From Nitrospirota bacterium (GTDB lineage: Bacteria; Nitrospirota; Leptospirillia; Leptospirillales; Leptospirillaceae), in NCBI GenBank assembly GCA_021828805.1, contig JAJZCZ010000013.1, positions 1 through 34,019 on the forward strand: DNA of 34,019 nt. Direction: 5' to 3'. Shown one piece after another: positions 1 through 7,712 of the stretch (position 1 is the first letter of the stretch; every line of letters starts with the position of its first letter). Both the position numbers and the translations under genes were made by a program. Below the pieces are notes generated by a model that made no database searches, was not told the DNA's origin, and was given only the letters and a program-made list of their open reading frames with translations.

Positions 1-2
1 GG

Positions 3-3000
3 AAGATTTTCGACAGTCCCGGCGCTCCTGCCTTTTCTCAGGAACACTGGACCCATGTGCGGCTGAACCCGGAAGTTCCGCTCCAGGTCGACGCTCTCCG
101 GATCCTTCGTCCGCCTTCCTCCTGCACGCTCCTCCACGATCCGGAGGACTGCCCCTCCTGCGAGATGCGTCTGACCCGGGGACTGCGGGAGATCCGCGGC
201 CCCTTCATGGAGGGGTTTTCCCTTCCGGACTGCGAGGAGTTCGAACACTGGATGACAGGAGTGCGGGAGGAAATTCAGGTTCGCGTCCGCTGGAGCACGG
301 ACCGGCTCATCCGCCTCTACGAAAAGCGCGGCACACCCTTCGAGGCCCTCGCCGTCCTCGAAGGGGTTCTCCGGATGGATCCGCTCGACGAGGGCTGCCA
401 CGGACGGATGATGCTCCTTCTGGCCGAGACCGGGAATACGATAGCGGCCCTGGCCCAGTACGAGATCCTCCGCAAGGAGCTCCGGGATCAGCTGGGACTT
501 GAGCCCTCCTCCGAGATCCGCGCTATTTACGACAAGATCCGCTTGCGTTCACCGGAACGCGAGCTTCCTCGTCTCAGCGAACGGGGAGCGCTCTTTCCGG
601 AGAATTTCTTTTCCCCCGAATGGCGACCGGCAACAGCTCTGTCTGTTGAGTTTTCGGAGGAGGGGGGGGATGAGGCCGGGGCGCCCTCCCCGGAGATCCG
701 GGAGGCGCTCGCCCGGGCCGCCCGGATGGCGGAGGATCTCGGAGGCGTCCCCGGACGGCGGGAGGCCCACTCTTTCCTTACCTGGTTTGGGATCTCCGGA
801 CAGGCCGAAGGGGCGGCGCGACGGGCCGCCCGGACGGCGCTCGCTCTCCGGAAGATTGTGGAGGAGATGCAGGACAAAGCCCGACAAAGGATCTCGATTG
901 CCGTGGGGATCCATGCGGGAAGAATCCTCCGGAGTGCCCCCGACACCCCTCCGGACCCCACCGGAACGGTTTCGAGAACAGCCCTGGCGCTTTCGATGCA
1001 GGCCGGGAGCGGTGAGATTCTGGTGTCGGCAGAAGCGGCCCGGCTCCTCAGGGGGCAGTTTCGTCTCGGGGAGGCGGGCGAGTTCCGGATCCTGGGTCGG
1101 AGGACGAAGGGCTACACGCTCCGGGGTGAGGCCGAAGCGGGAAATGAGCCCAGAGCCGGACATCTTTTCGGCCGGGACTCGGAACTCGGAACTCTCGAAG
1201 AACTCTGGAGACAAAACAACGGGGCGGTGGTCGTGGTGGAAGGCGATGCGGGCATCGGCAAGAGCGCCCTGGTCCGCTCCTTCGTCGCCTCTCCCGTCGT
1301 CCGGGAGGGTCTTCTTCTCACGATCGAATGTTTCCCCCAGTTCGTGGACAGCCCGCTTTACCCCGTCGTCCGTTCCCTCCGGGGATCCGCGGAGATCCCG
1401 GAGGAGATGGATGCCGGAGAGGCCTATCCTCGCCTTCTCCTCTACGTCCGCTCCCTCAGCCTTCCGGAGGAGCGCACCGCCGTCGCCCTTCTGGGAAAAC
1501 TCTTCTCTCTTCCTCCCCTTCCGGAGTTCCCTCTTCCGGCGATCTCCTCTGCGGAGATCCGGGAGGAGACCATGAAGCTCCTCCTCTCCCTCCTCTTAGC
1601 CCGATCCCGGAAGAGGCGCGTTCTTTTTCTCGTCGAGGATATCCACTGGACCGATGCCGCCACGGGGGACCTTCTCCGTCGCCTCCTCTCCGACCCCCTC
1701 TTCACGAGACGGATCTTCTTCCTGGTTACGACCCGTCCCGGAGAGGACCCGCCCTGGCTCGGCACCCTGCCGGATCGCACGGCGATCTGCCTTCCCCCTC
1801 TCGCCGCATTGGACAGCCGGGCCATGATCCAGTCGCTCAACGCCACCGGTTCTCTCCCCGACGCCGAGATCTCCCGGATCCTCGCCGCGGCCGACGGCGT
1901 CCCTCTCTTCCTCGAGGAGTTGACCCGCGAGAGGCTCGAGGCGGCCGGAGGGAGCGGATCCCTCCTTCTTCCCGGGACCTTGTCGGAGGTTCTCGCCTCC
2001 CGCCTCGACCGCCTCGAAGAGTCCCGGGTCCTTCTCCAGCGGGCCGCGGTCTACGGGCGGAGCGTTCCCATGGACCTTCTTCGCGCCCTCTCCCCCGAAC
2101 CTCCCGAGAGGTTCGACGCCCTTCTTGCCCGGGCTGTCCTGTCGGGCCTCGTCTCCCTCGACCCCGCGCCCGCCGGAGAACTCTTCTGTTTCCACCACGC
2201 CCTGATCGCCGAGGCTGCCCTCCAGACGCTCCCTCTGTCCCAACGAAAGCGTCTTTACCGGCAGATCGCGGAGACCCTCCGGGACCGCTTCCCCGAACGC
2301 GCCGCGGCGACCCCGGAGCACGTGGCCCTTTCCTTCGAGGCGGCCGGCGAGTTCCCTCTGGCCCTCCCGTGGTTCGAGAAGGCGGTCGCAATGGCCCTTG
2401 CGCACGGATTTCTTTCCGAGGCCGCCCGCTTCTCCCGGAAGGCGCTGGAGACGCTCTCTCTCTGCCCTCCCTCTCCGGAGCTCAAGGTGCAGGAGATCCG
2501 ACTCCTGATCGGACTGGGAACCCTTCTGTTCGACCTGGAGGGCAATGGAAGCCCCGAAGGGGAGGCGGCGATCCAAAAGGCCTGCTCCCTGATCGATTCC
2601 AAAACGGAGTTGACGGAGGAGACCTTCTACGCCTTTTACAACCTCTGGGCCTTCCAGTACGAGAAAGTCGATCTCCGCTCCTTCCGCGACCAGGCCGACT
2701 TCCTTCTCGGGCTGGCCGACCGTAGCGACCGCCGCGACTTCCGCATCGCCGCCCGCTATGCCGACGGCAGCACCGCCTGCTGGGAAGGCCGGTTTCCCCA
2801 CGCCATCGCCGCCCTCGACCGGGTCCTCGCGATTCCGGAAGAGACCGACGTCGGCCCGGAGGCGCAATCGATCGTCCGGGAGGCTCTGGACTACAAGCTC
2901 TGGACCCTCTGGTTTTTGGGCCGCTACCGGTCGGCGGGGCTTCTGGCCGACACACTTCTTGCGCGACTACGCTCCTCCGATGCCAACAGAAAGAAAGGCC

Positions 3001-3632
3001 ACCTCCTGACCTTTGCCATGGTCCTGTACCGCTACCTGAGGTTGTCCGACCGGGTCCTCGAGATCGCCGGCGACCTCGAGCAGGCGATTCATGCCATGAA
3101 GGTCCAGGTGTGGTCCGCCGCGGAGCGGGCGTTCCGGGGCTGGGCGATGGTTGAAAACGGCGATCCCGGCGGACTTCCCCACGTCCTTCAGGGGCTGGCT
3201 CTGGCCCGGAGGTACCACCCGATCGCCGAGAACAAGTACCTCTCCCTGCTCTCCGAGTGCTGGCTTCGCCTGGGGGAGCCCGGGAAGGCCTGTGAGGTGG
3301 CCCTGTCGGGGCTCCAGTTCTCGGAAAAGTCCGGGGCCCTCTTCTACGACGCGGAACTCTGGCGCCTGAGGGGAGAGGCGCTCCTCATGGAAGGCTCGCG
3401 CGAGGAGGCCCGAAGAAGCTTCGAAACCGCGATCGGCATCAGCCGGAGGCAGGGGGGGAAGGCCCTCGAGCTACGGGCCCTCTCAAGCCTTCTGCGGCTC
3501 TTTCTCTCCGGGAAAGAAAAAAGCCGGGCCCGGGAGCTCCTGCCCGACCTTTCCGGGATCCTCGACGACCCCGAGTCCGATCCCTCCCTCCCCGATATCC
3601 GGGAGGCCCTCGATCTTCGGAGCGCGATTTGA
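3..3632 (+). CDS. SARP/BTAD-type ATPase regulator with degenerate cyclase domain and TPRs (5'-truncated)
   Basis: This is a giant regulator of the AfsR/MalT-like signal-transducing ATPase kind. The reading frame is open to the window edge, so the track's GTG at 57 is probably internal and the N-terminal winged helix is missing. Numbering from base 57: residues 1-165 are a bacterial transcriptional activation (BTAD) domain ending in LGLEPSSEIR. Residues 190-355 resemble a class III nucleotide cyclase homology domain but lack the metal-binding Asp residues. From residue 370 there is an AAA/NB-ARC-like ATPase with Walker A GDAGIGKS (396-403) and Walker B FLVEDIHW (Asp528). Residues 740-1170 are helical TPR-like repeats. 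BTAD residues C23, H27, C32 and C35 could bind metal. The ligand and target genes are unknown. The family call is firm, the function is not. Confidence 0.85.
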   Translation, partial: KIFDSPGAPAFSQEHWTHVRLNPEVPLQVDALRILRPPSSCTLLHDPEDCPSCEMRLTRGLREIRGPFMEGFSLPDCEEFEHWMTGVREEIQVRVRWSTDRLIRLYEKRGTPFEALAVLEGVLRMDPLDEGCHGRMMLLLAETGNTIAALAQYEILRKELRDQLGLEPSSEIRAIYDKIRLRSPERELPRLSERGALFPENFFSPEWRPATALSVEFSEEGGDEAGAPSPEIREALARAARMAEDLGGVPGRREAHSFLTWFGISGQAEGAARRAARTALALRKIVEEMQDKARQRISIAVGIHAGRILRSAPDTPPDPTGTVSRTALALSMQAGSGEILVSAEAARLLRGQFRLGEAGEFRILGRRTKGYTLRGEAEAGNEPRAGHLFGRDSELGTLEELWRQNNGAVVVVEGDAGIGKSALVRSFVASPVVREGLLLTIECFPQFVDSPLYPVVRSLRGSAEIPEEMDAGEAYPRLLLYVRSLSLPEERTAVALLGKLFSLPPLPEFPLPAISSAEIREETMKLLLSLLLARSRKRRVLFLVEDIHWTDAATGDLLRRLLSDPLFTRRIFFLVTTRPGEDPPWLGTLPDRTAICLPPLAALDSRAMIQSLNATGSLPDAEISRILAAADGVPLFLEELTRERLEAAGGSGSLLLPGTLSEVLASRLDRLEESRVLLQRAAVYGRSVPMDLLRALSPEPPERFDALLARAVLSGLVSLDPAPAGELFCFHHALIAEAALQTLPLSQRKRLYRQIAETLRDRFPERAAATPEHVALSFEAAGEFPLALPWFEKAVAMALAHGFLSEAARFSRKALETLSLCPPSPELKVQEIRLLIGLGTLLFDLEGNGSPEGEAAIQKACSLIDSKTELTEETFYAFYNLWAFQYEKVDLRSFRDQADFLLGLADRSDRRDFRIAARYADGSTACWEGRFPHAIAALDRVLAIPEETDVGPEAQSIVREALDYKLWTLWFLGRYRSAGLLADTLLARLRSSDANRKKGHLLTFAMVLYRYLRLSDRVLEIAGDLEQAIHAMKVQVWSAAERAFRGWAMVENGDPGGLPHVLQGLALARRYHPIAENKYLSLLSECWLRLGEPGKACEVALSGLQFSEKSGALFYDAELWRLRGEALLMEGSREEARRSFETAIGISRRQGGKALELRALSSLLRLFLSGKEKSRARELLPDLSGILDDPESDPSLPDIREALDLRSAI

Positions 3633-3737
3633 TGAAAACCATGAAAGACTTCCGCTTTCTGGAGACTGCGCAGTCTGTTCTGGTGTCCGTTCGGGGTCAA
3701 AAATGATCACAATCCTTGCAATGTGGCCCCCTGTCGA

Positions 3738-3767
3738 TTGACACAGGGCGTTGGTATTGGCTAAAAT
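3738..3767 (+). promoter_or_regulatory. sigma70-type promoter ahead of the tRNA relic and pyrE
   Basis: A perfect -35 TTGACA (3738-3743) is followed after 18 bases by a -10 TAAAAT (3762-3767). Transcription should start near 3774. It would pass through the tRNA-like fragment and the palindrome, giving pyrE a leader of about 165 bases. It may originally have been the promoter of the lost tRNA gene. Confidence 0.65.
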
Positions 3768-3786
3768 CGAACACTGTTAAAGCGTC

Positions 3787-3818
3787 GTTGCGGGGCTCAA
3801 GTCCTGCCTTCGGCACCA
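3787..3818 (+). pseudogene. tRNA-Leu-like 3' end fragment (relic)
   Basis: The stretch contains a T-arm (GCGGG and CCTGC arms around GCTCAAGT) followed by CTTCGGC, A and an encoded CCA. This matches the common bacterial tRNA-Leu 3' end, whose 5' acceptor strand would be GCCGAAG. No GCCGAAG strand, D-arm or anticodon arm occurs upstream. The T-loop carries one extra base and has lost the TTC motif. I therefore read it as a decayed tRNA 3' half rather than a working tRNA. A T5 run follows directly. Such fragments can mark an old recombination or integration (att) event, but that is inference. Confidence 0.5.
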
Positions 3819-3829
3819 TTTTTCCTCCA

Positions 3830-3845
3830 CGCCGGAATTCCGGCG
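3830..3845. repeat. 16-bp perfect palindrome in the pyrE leader
   Basis: The sequence CGCCGG-AATT-CCGGCG is its own reverse complement. It lies between the promoter at 3738-3767 and the proposed pyrE start, so it would be transcribed as a hairpin with an AATT loop. No T-run follows, which argues against an intrinsic terminator. It could be a protein-binding operator or an mRNA structure. Confidence 0.5.
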
Positions 3846-3937
3846 CCTCTTTGCGAAAAGACCCCGCAAATGACCCGTGTGATCCAAGAGATTCGGCCCT
3901 TTATACCTTCTCCCCCACCCCTTTCAGGATTTCGTCC

Positions 3938-4573
3938 TTGATCGAACTTGTGACCTCTGTACACCCCGTTCTTCCCGACCGCTGGGAATCTCTCCTGGCC
4001 GCCGACCGTGAGGAGCTCTTCCGGATTCTCTACGAACGCTCCTTCATCCACCGGCCCGACCGGCCCTTCACCCTCTCCTCGGGAAAGACCAGCCCGGTCT
4101 ATGTCGATTGCAAGAAGACGACCCTGGGACATTCCCGGGCCCAGTTTCTGATCGGTGACCTCCTTTACCACCGGATTTCCCGTCTGGATCCCGATGGAAT
4201 CGGCGGACTCACTCTGGGAGCCGACCCGATCGCGGTGGCGACCTCCCTGGTGAGCGGTCTTTACCGTCGCTCCATTCCATCCTTTGTCGTCCGCAAGGAG
4301 ACCAAGGGCCACGGGACAAAAAATCCCGTCGAGGGGGATCTGATCGAGAGGGCCCGGGTGGTGGTGGTCGAGGATGTGGTCACCACGGGAGCGTCCGGAA
4401 TGCGGGCGGTCGATGTGTGCCGGGAGTGCGGGTACGAGGTTCTCGAGGTGGTGGCTCTCGTGGACCGGGAGGAAGGGGGACGGGATCGCTTCACGCAGGC
4501 GGGAGTTCCGTTCTTCTCCTTTTTCACCCTGTCGGATTTTCTGGCCCACGACCGGGAGATCCGGTCGGTCTGA
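3938..4573 (+). CDS. pyrE: orotate phosphoribosyltransferase
   Basis: The enzyme joins orotate to PRPP to make orotidine 5'-phosphate in cytoplasmic de novo pyrimidine synthesis. The type I PRPP-binding signature RVVVVEDVVTTGAS lies in the C-terminal half, and FTLSSGKTSPVYVDCK is the usual N-terminal orotate-side motif. I prefer the TTG at 3938, with AGGA ending 8 bases upstream. It gives 211 aa, the normal family length, whereas the track start at 3716 adds about 74 residues that translate the tRNA relic and palindrome. GTG 3950 is an alternative start. The gene stands alone between its own promoter and a terminator, with no other pyr genes nearby. Confidence 0.92.
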   Translation: MIELVTSVHPVLPDRWESLLAADREELFRILYERSFIHRPDRPFTLSSGKTSPVYVDCKKTTLGHSRAQFLIGDLLYHRISRLDPDGIGGLTLGADPIAVATSLVSGLYRRSIPSFVVRKETKGHGTKNPVEGDLIERARVVVVEDVVTTGASGMRAVDVCRECGYEVLEVVALVDREEGGRDRFTQAGVPFFSFFTLSDFLAHDREIRSV

Positions 4574-4662
4574 CCCGGGAACTCCCGTCAGGATCTCTTT
4601 TCCGCCGTCCCATATTTCACCTCCAGAATTCTTTTAAATGTCTCGCGCCCGGAGAGTGTGGA

Positions 4663-4697
4663 CGGCGACTTTCATGAGACGCCGCTGATTTTTTTTT
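4663..4697 (+). terminator. intrinsic terminator after pyrE
   Basis: CGGCG (4663-4667) can pair with CGCCG (4680-4684) around a 12-base loop. A run of nine T (4689-4697) follows. The stem is short but the T-run is strong, and it lies about 90 bases past the pyrE stop. Confidence 0.6.
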
Positions 4698-4714
4698 GGC
4701 GACTTCCGGAGGTG

Positions 4715-4743
4715 TTGACCTCTGATTTCTCCTGGGGTATAGT
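4715..4743 (+). promoter_or_regulatory. near-consensus sigma70 promoter for the 44-aa membrane peptide
   Basis: TTGACC (4715-4720) and TATAGT (4738-4743) are separated by the optimal 17 bases, one mismatch each from consensus. The expected start near 4750 leaves an untranslated leader of about 70 bases before ATG 4819. It is among the best promoter matches I see in the window. Confidence 0.7.
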
Positions 4744-4818
4744 GTTCTTTGCCAATAAGTCCAATTTTTGGACCACAAGAATCCGGAATCATCGGAAACC
4801 TACGACGCGGGGGTTGCT

Positions 4819-4953
4819 ATGCCTTACAAGATGGGTTCCTTCAATCCGACCGATGCAAACTATGCCAACATGACCCTGACGGTTGTCTTCGTCATCCTGG
4901 CGGGAACGGCTCTTCTGACGGCCTTCACCATCATGAAGACCTTCGAAAAGTAA
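4819..4953 (+). CDS. small single-pass membrane peptide, unknown
   Basis: This is a 44-aa ORF I do not recognise. Its N-terminal 17 residues are polar (GSFNPTDANYAN). A hydrophobic helix spans residues 18-38, followed by a charged tail MKTFEK. I prefer ATG 4819, which has a GGGGG stretch 5 bases upstream. The track's TTG at 4768 has no ribosome site and adds a polar extension. The gene sits alone between a terminator, a near-consensus promoter and a second hairpin with a T-run, so it looks like an independent and possibly strongly expressed unit. Small helices like this are often accessory subunits of membrane complexes, but nothing here identifies a partner. Confidence 0.6.
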   Translation: MPYKMGSFNPTDANYANMTLTVVFVILAGTALLTAFTIMKTFEK

Positions 4954-4981
4954 AAAAAGCGTCACCCCTTTTGGCCTCCGT

Positions 4982-5015
4982 ACCCCGGAGACTGAAGGGA
5001 TGAGTGTTCCGGGGT
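4982..5015. repeat. 8-bp inverted repeat downstream of the small peptide gene
   Basis: ACCCCGGA (4982-4989) and TCCGGGGT (5008-5015) are exact inverted copies around an 18-base spacer. No T-run follows. It might stabilise the 3' end of the short upstream mRNA, or it may be chance in GC-rich DNA. Confidence 0.3.
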
Positions 5016-5067
5016 CTCCCCCGGTTGCGACACCATTTGGCATTATTCTGATACATACATTCCTGAG

Positions 5068-5129
5068 GGCGGGGTTCTCCCTGATCCGGGCCGGAGTCGG
5101 TCGGGGTCAGGGCCTCCCGCCTTTTTTTT
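5068..5129 (+). terminator. large terminator-like hairpin immediately before the PBP1A gene
   Basis: GGCGGG (5068-5073) pairs with CCCGCC (5116-5121), and CCCTGA (5079-5084) pairs with TCAGGG (5107-5112). Eight T follow (5122-5129). The T-run ends 29 bases before the PBP start codon, leaving no room for a promoter between them. It may end the small-peptide transcript, act as an attenuator for the downstream gene, or both. Confidence 0.6.
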
Positions 5130-5158
5130 CCCTGCACTCCTGAACCGTTCGGGAAGCC

Positions 5159-7519
5159 TTGAAAAAATTCCTGCTGTTCTCTCTTCTCATCCTTCTTATC
5201 CTTGGAGCCGCCTCCGGGGTGGTTGGATATTTCGCCTACCAGAAAATCGTGGCGGGGATTCCCTCCGTCGACTTTCTTCGCCATTACGTCCCCTTTACGA
5301 CCTCCCACATCTATGACAGAAATGGCCAGAAGATCGGCTCCTTTTACAAGGAGCGGCGTGAATATCTTCCTCTGGGGCGTATTCCGCCGCTGATGGTGCA
5401 CAGCATCCTGGCGGTGGAGGATGAGCATTTCTATGAGCACGGGGCGCTGGCCTATGGCTCGATTATCCGGGCGGCTCTCTCCGATGCCCTGGCGGGCTAT
5501 CTGCGGGAGGGGGCCAGCACTATCACCCAGCAGCTGGCCCGGAACATCTTCCTCACCCACAGGAAGACCTTTATCCGGAAGATCCGGGAGGCTCTTCTCT
5601 CCTACCGGATTGAAAAGGTTCTCACCAAGGATGAAATCCTCGAGCTTTATTTAAACCAGATCTATCTCGGGGAAGGGGCCTATGGCGTCTCCGCCGCGGC
5701 CCATACCTACTTCGGCAAGGACCTCTCCGACCTGACCCTTCAGGAGACGGCGATGATTGCCGGGATGATCCGCTCCCCCATCGAGTTTTCTCCGCTGCTT
5801 CATCCCGAGGCGGCCAAACGGCGGCAACTGGTGGTTCTCCAGCGCATGGTCCGCGTCCATTTCATTACGGAGGCCGAGAAGGTAAAAGCTTACGCGGCTC
5901 CCCTTGAAATCGTCCCCCCCTCTCACTCCGCAAGTCCCAGCGCCTATTTTCTGGAGTTTGTCCGCCAGAAGCTCGAGCGGGAGATGCCGGCGAAAAAACT
6001 CTTTGGAGGAGGGCTCCGGATTTTCACGACCCTCGACCTCCGGATCCAGATGGCCGCCAATCAGGCTCTTCGCAAGGGACTCCGGGCGATCGACCGGCGC
6101 CAGGGTTTCCGCGGGGCGATCCGGGTCTTAAAGCCGCGGGACCTCGTGGCCCTTAAAAACAAGACGGTCGTTGGCGCCACCGCCCATGATCTTGAGGATC
6201 TTGTGGGGAAACGGGCCGATGCCACGGTTCTTTCCGTTTCTTCCAAAGAAGCCTGGGTCTCCGTGGACAAACGCTTTGGCCGGATTACCCTCGATCATGC
6301 CCAGTGGGCCCGGACCATTCTTACACGGCCTGAAATCAACCGGGGACGCAAGGTTTTAAACCCCTTTTCGCTTGAAAGGATCCTGAGGCCGGGATATGTC
6401 GTCCGGGTCCATGTTCTTTCCTCCGTTCACGAGAAAAAAGGATGGATCTTCGAGGGCTCCCTCGATCAGGTGCCTCTTGTCCAGGGCGCTGTGGTGGCGC
6501 TCGATCCCAAGACGGGGGGGATCCTGGCGATGGCGGGGGGATACAGCTTCGCCCGGAGCAAGTTCAACCGGGCCGTTCAGGCTCTGAGACAGCCGGGGTC
6601 GGCCTTCAAGGTGATCGACTACGGGGCGGCCCTTGAGAAGGGCTATGCGCCGGGCTCCATCTTAAATGACTCTCCCCTGGTCTTTTTTGATCGCATTCAC
6701 CATCGTGTCTGGCGTCCCAAAGACTTTGAGGCCGGCTTTCTGGGACCGGTTCCCATGAGAAAGGCGCTGGCCGAATCGATCAACCTCGCCACTATCCGCC
6801 TTGTTCGCCGGGAGGGGGTGGGGTCGGTGATCGGATTTGCCCGGCGGCTTGGGATAACCACCCCGCTTCCGCATGATCTGACCCTGGCGCTGGGCTCGGC
6901 AACCGTCAAGCCGATCGAGATTACCGGGGCCTATTCTGTGATTGCCAACGGAGGGGTACGAGAGACGGTGCACTCGATCGACCGTGTCTTTGACAACCGG
7001 AAGACCACCATTTACCGCTTTGTTCCCGAGGCCCGCCCCGTCTACGATCCCGCCTACAGCTATCTGATGATCTCGATGATGGAAAGCGTCATCAAGGAGG
7101 GGACGGGCCGGGATGCGCTCTCGCTGGGGGTCCTTCTCGCGGGAAAGACGGGGACGACGAACAGCTTCAAGGATGCCTGGTTCATCGGCTTCTCTCCTGA
7201 CATTGTCGTGGGGGTCTATACCGGCATGGACGACCATCGTTCCATGGGGAGAGGGGAGTATGGGGCCAAGGCGGCTCTTCCAATCTGGATGGATGTGATG
7301 CGGACCTCCCTTCCCTTCTTCCCCGGCAACCATGTCTTCAAGATTCCGGATGACATCGTCGATGTCCGGATCGATCCGGAGACAGGGCTGAAGGTTCCTC
7401 TTACCGCCCAGAAATTCGTCGTCGAGGAGTACAAGAAGGGGGAGGAGCCTCCCGCCGAGTCCACGACGGGCGCGCCCCCCCCGGATGCCGGCCTGTACAA
7501 TCTCGACGGGGCCCCCTGA
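5159..7519 (+). CDS. mrcA: class A penicillin-binding protein 1A (transglycosylase/transpeptidase)
   Basis: This bifunctional enzyme polymerises lipid II glycan strands and cross-links peptides in the periplasm. It has an N-terminal membrane anchor (residues 2-25). The GT51 domain shows EDEHFYEHG with catalytic Glu87 and GASTITQQLARN near 120. An OB-like insert spans about 310-450. The transpeptidase motifs are SAFK (Ser481), SIN (540) and KTGT (663). At 786 aa it has normal PBP1A length. The start must be TTG 5159, because an in-frame stop lies at 5141 and the next start would delete the anchor. GGGAAG lies unusually close to this start. The gene is monocistronic with a terminator-like hairpin in its leader. 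I cannot separate the symbol mrcA from ponA by sequence. Confidence 0.93.
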   Translation: MKKFLLFSLLILLILGAASGVVGYFAYQKIVAGIPSVDFLRHYVPFTTSHIYDRNGQKIGSFYKERREYLPLGRIPPLMVHSILAVEDEHFYEHGALAYGSIIRAALSDALAGYLREGASTITQQLARNIFLTHRKTFIRKIREALLSYRIEKVLTKDEILELYLNQIYLGEGAYGVSAAAHTYFGKDLSDLTLQETAMIAGMIRSPIEFSPLLHPEAAKRRQLVVLQRMVRVHFITEAEKVKAYAAPLEIVPPSHSASPSAYFLEFVRQKLEREMPAKKLFGGGLRIFTTLDLRIQMAANQALRKGLRAIDRRQGFRGAIRVLKPRDLVALKNKTVVGATAHDLEDLVGKRADATVLSVSSKEAWVSVDKRFGRITLDHAQWARTILTRPEINRGRKVLNPFSLERILRPGYVVRVHVLSSVHEKKGWIFEGSLDQVPLVQGAVVALDPKTGGILAMAGGYSFARSKFNRAVQALRQPGSAFKVIDYGAALEKGYAPGSILNDSPLVFFDRIHHRVWRPKDFEAGFLGPVPMRKALAESINLATIRLVRREGVGSVIGFARRLGITTPLPHDLTLALGSATVKPIEITGAYSVIANGGVRETVHSIDRVFDNRKTTIYRFVPEARPVYDPAYSYLMISMMESVIKEGTGRDALSLGVLLAGKTGTTNSFKDAWFIGFSPDIVVGVYTGMDDHRSMGRGEYGAKAALPIWMDVMRTSLPFFPGNHVFKIPDDIVDVRIDPETGLKVPLTAQKFVVEEYKKGEEPPAESTTGAPPPDAGLYNLDGAP

Positions 7520-7712
7520 CCCTCCCTTTCCTCCCTCTCCTGAGATTTCTGAGCTCCCTTTGGCGCCTTTTCCTGACTCCTGTTTCCGCCTCGCCTTTTC
7601 GAGGGAGAGGCGGTATCATTTTTGGAGGGGAGGCGCCGGAGCTGTGAGCTTCTCCAGCCTTTTATGATCTGAAACCCGACCGGGAACTGCAAAGAGGGAG
7701 GGAGGAACAAAG

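Noticed and set aside
1328-2725. Plus-strand ORF of 465 aa inside the large regulator
   Set aside because: It is a Pro/Arg-rich alternative frame of the ATPase and TPR region, the usual signature of a shadow ORF.
3722-3818. A complete tRNA or tmRNA gene
   Set aside because: Only the T-arm and acceptor 3' strand are present; no matching GCCGAAG strand, anticodon arm or D-arm can be drawn.
3716-3937. N-terminal extension of pyrE given by the ORF track
   Set aside because: The added residues translate the promoter spacer, the tRNA relic and the palindrome, and exceed the normal enzyme length.
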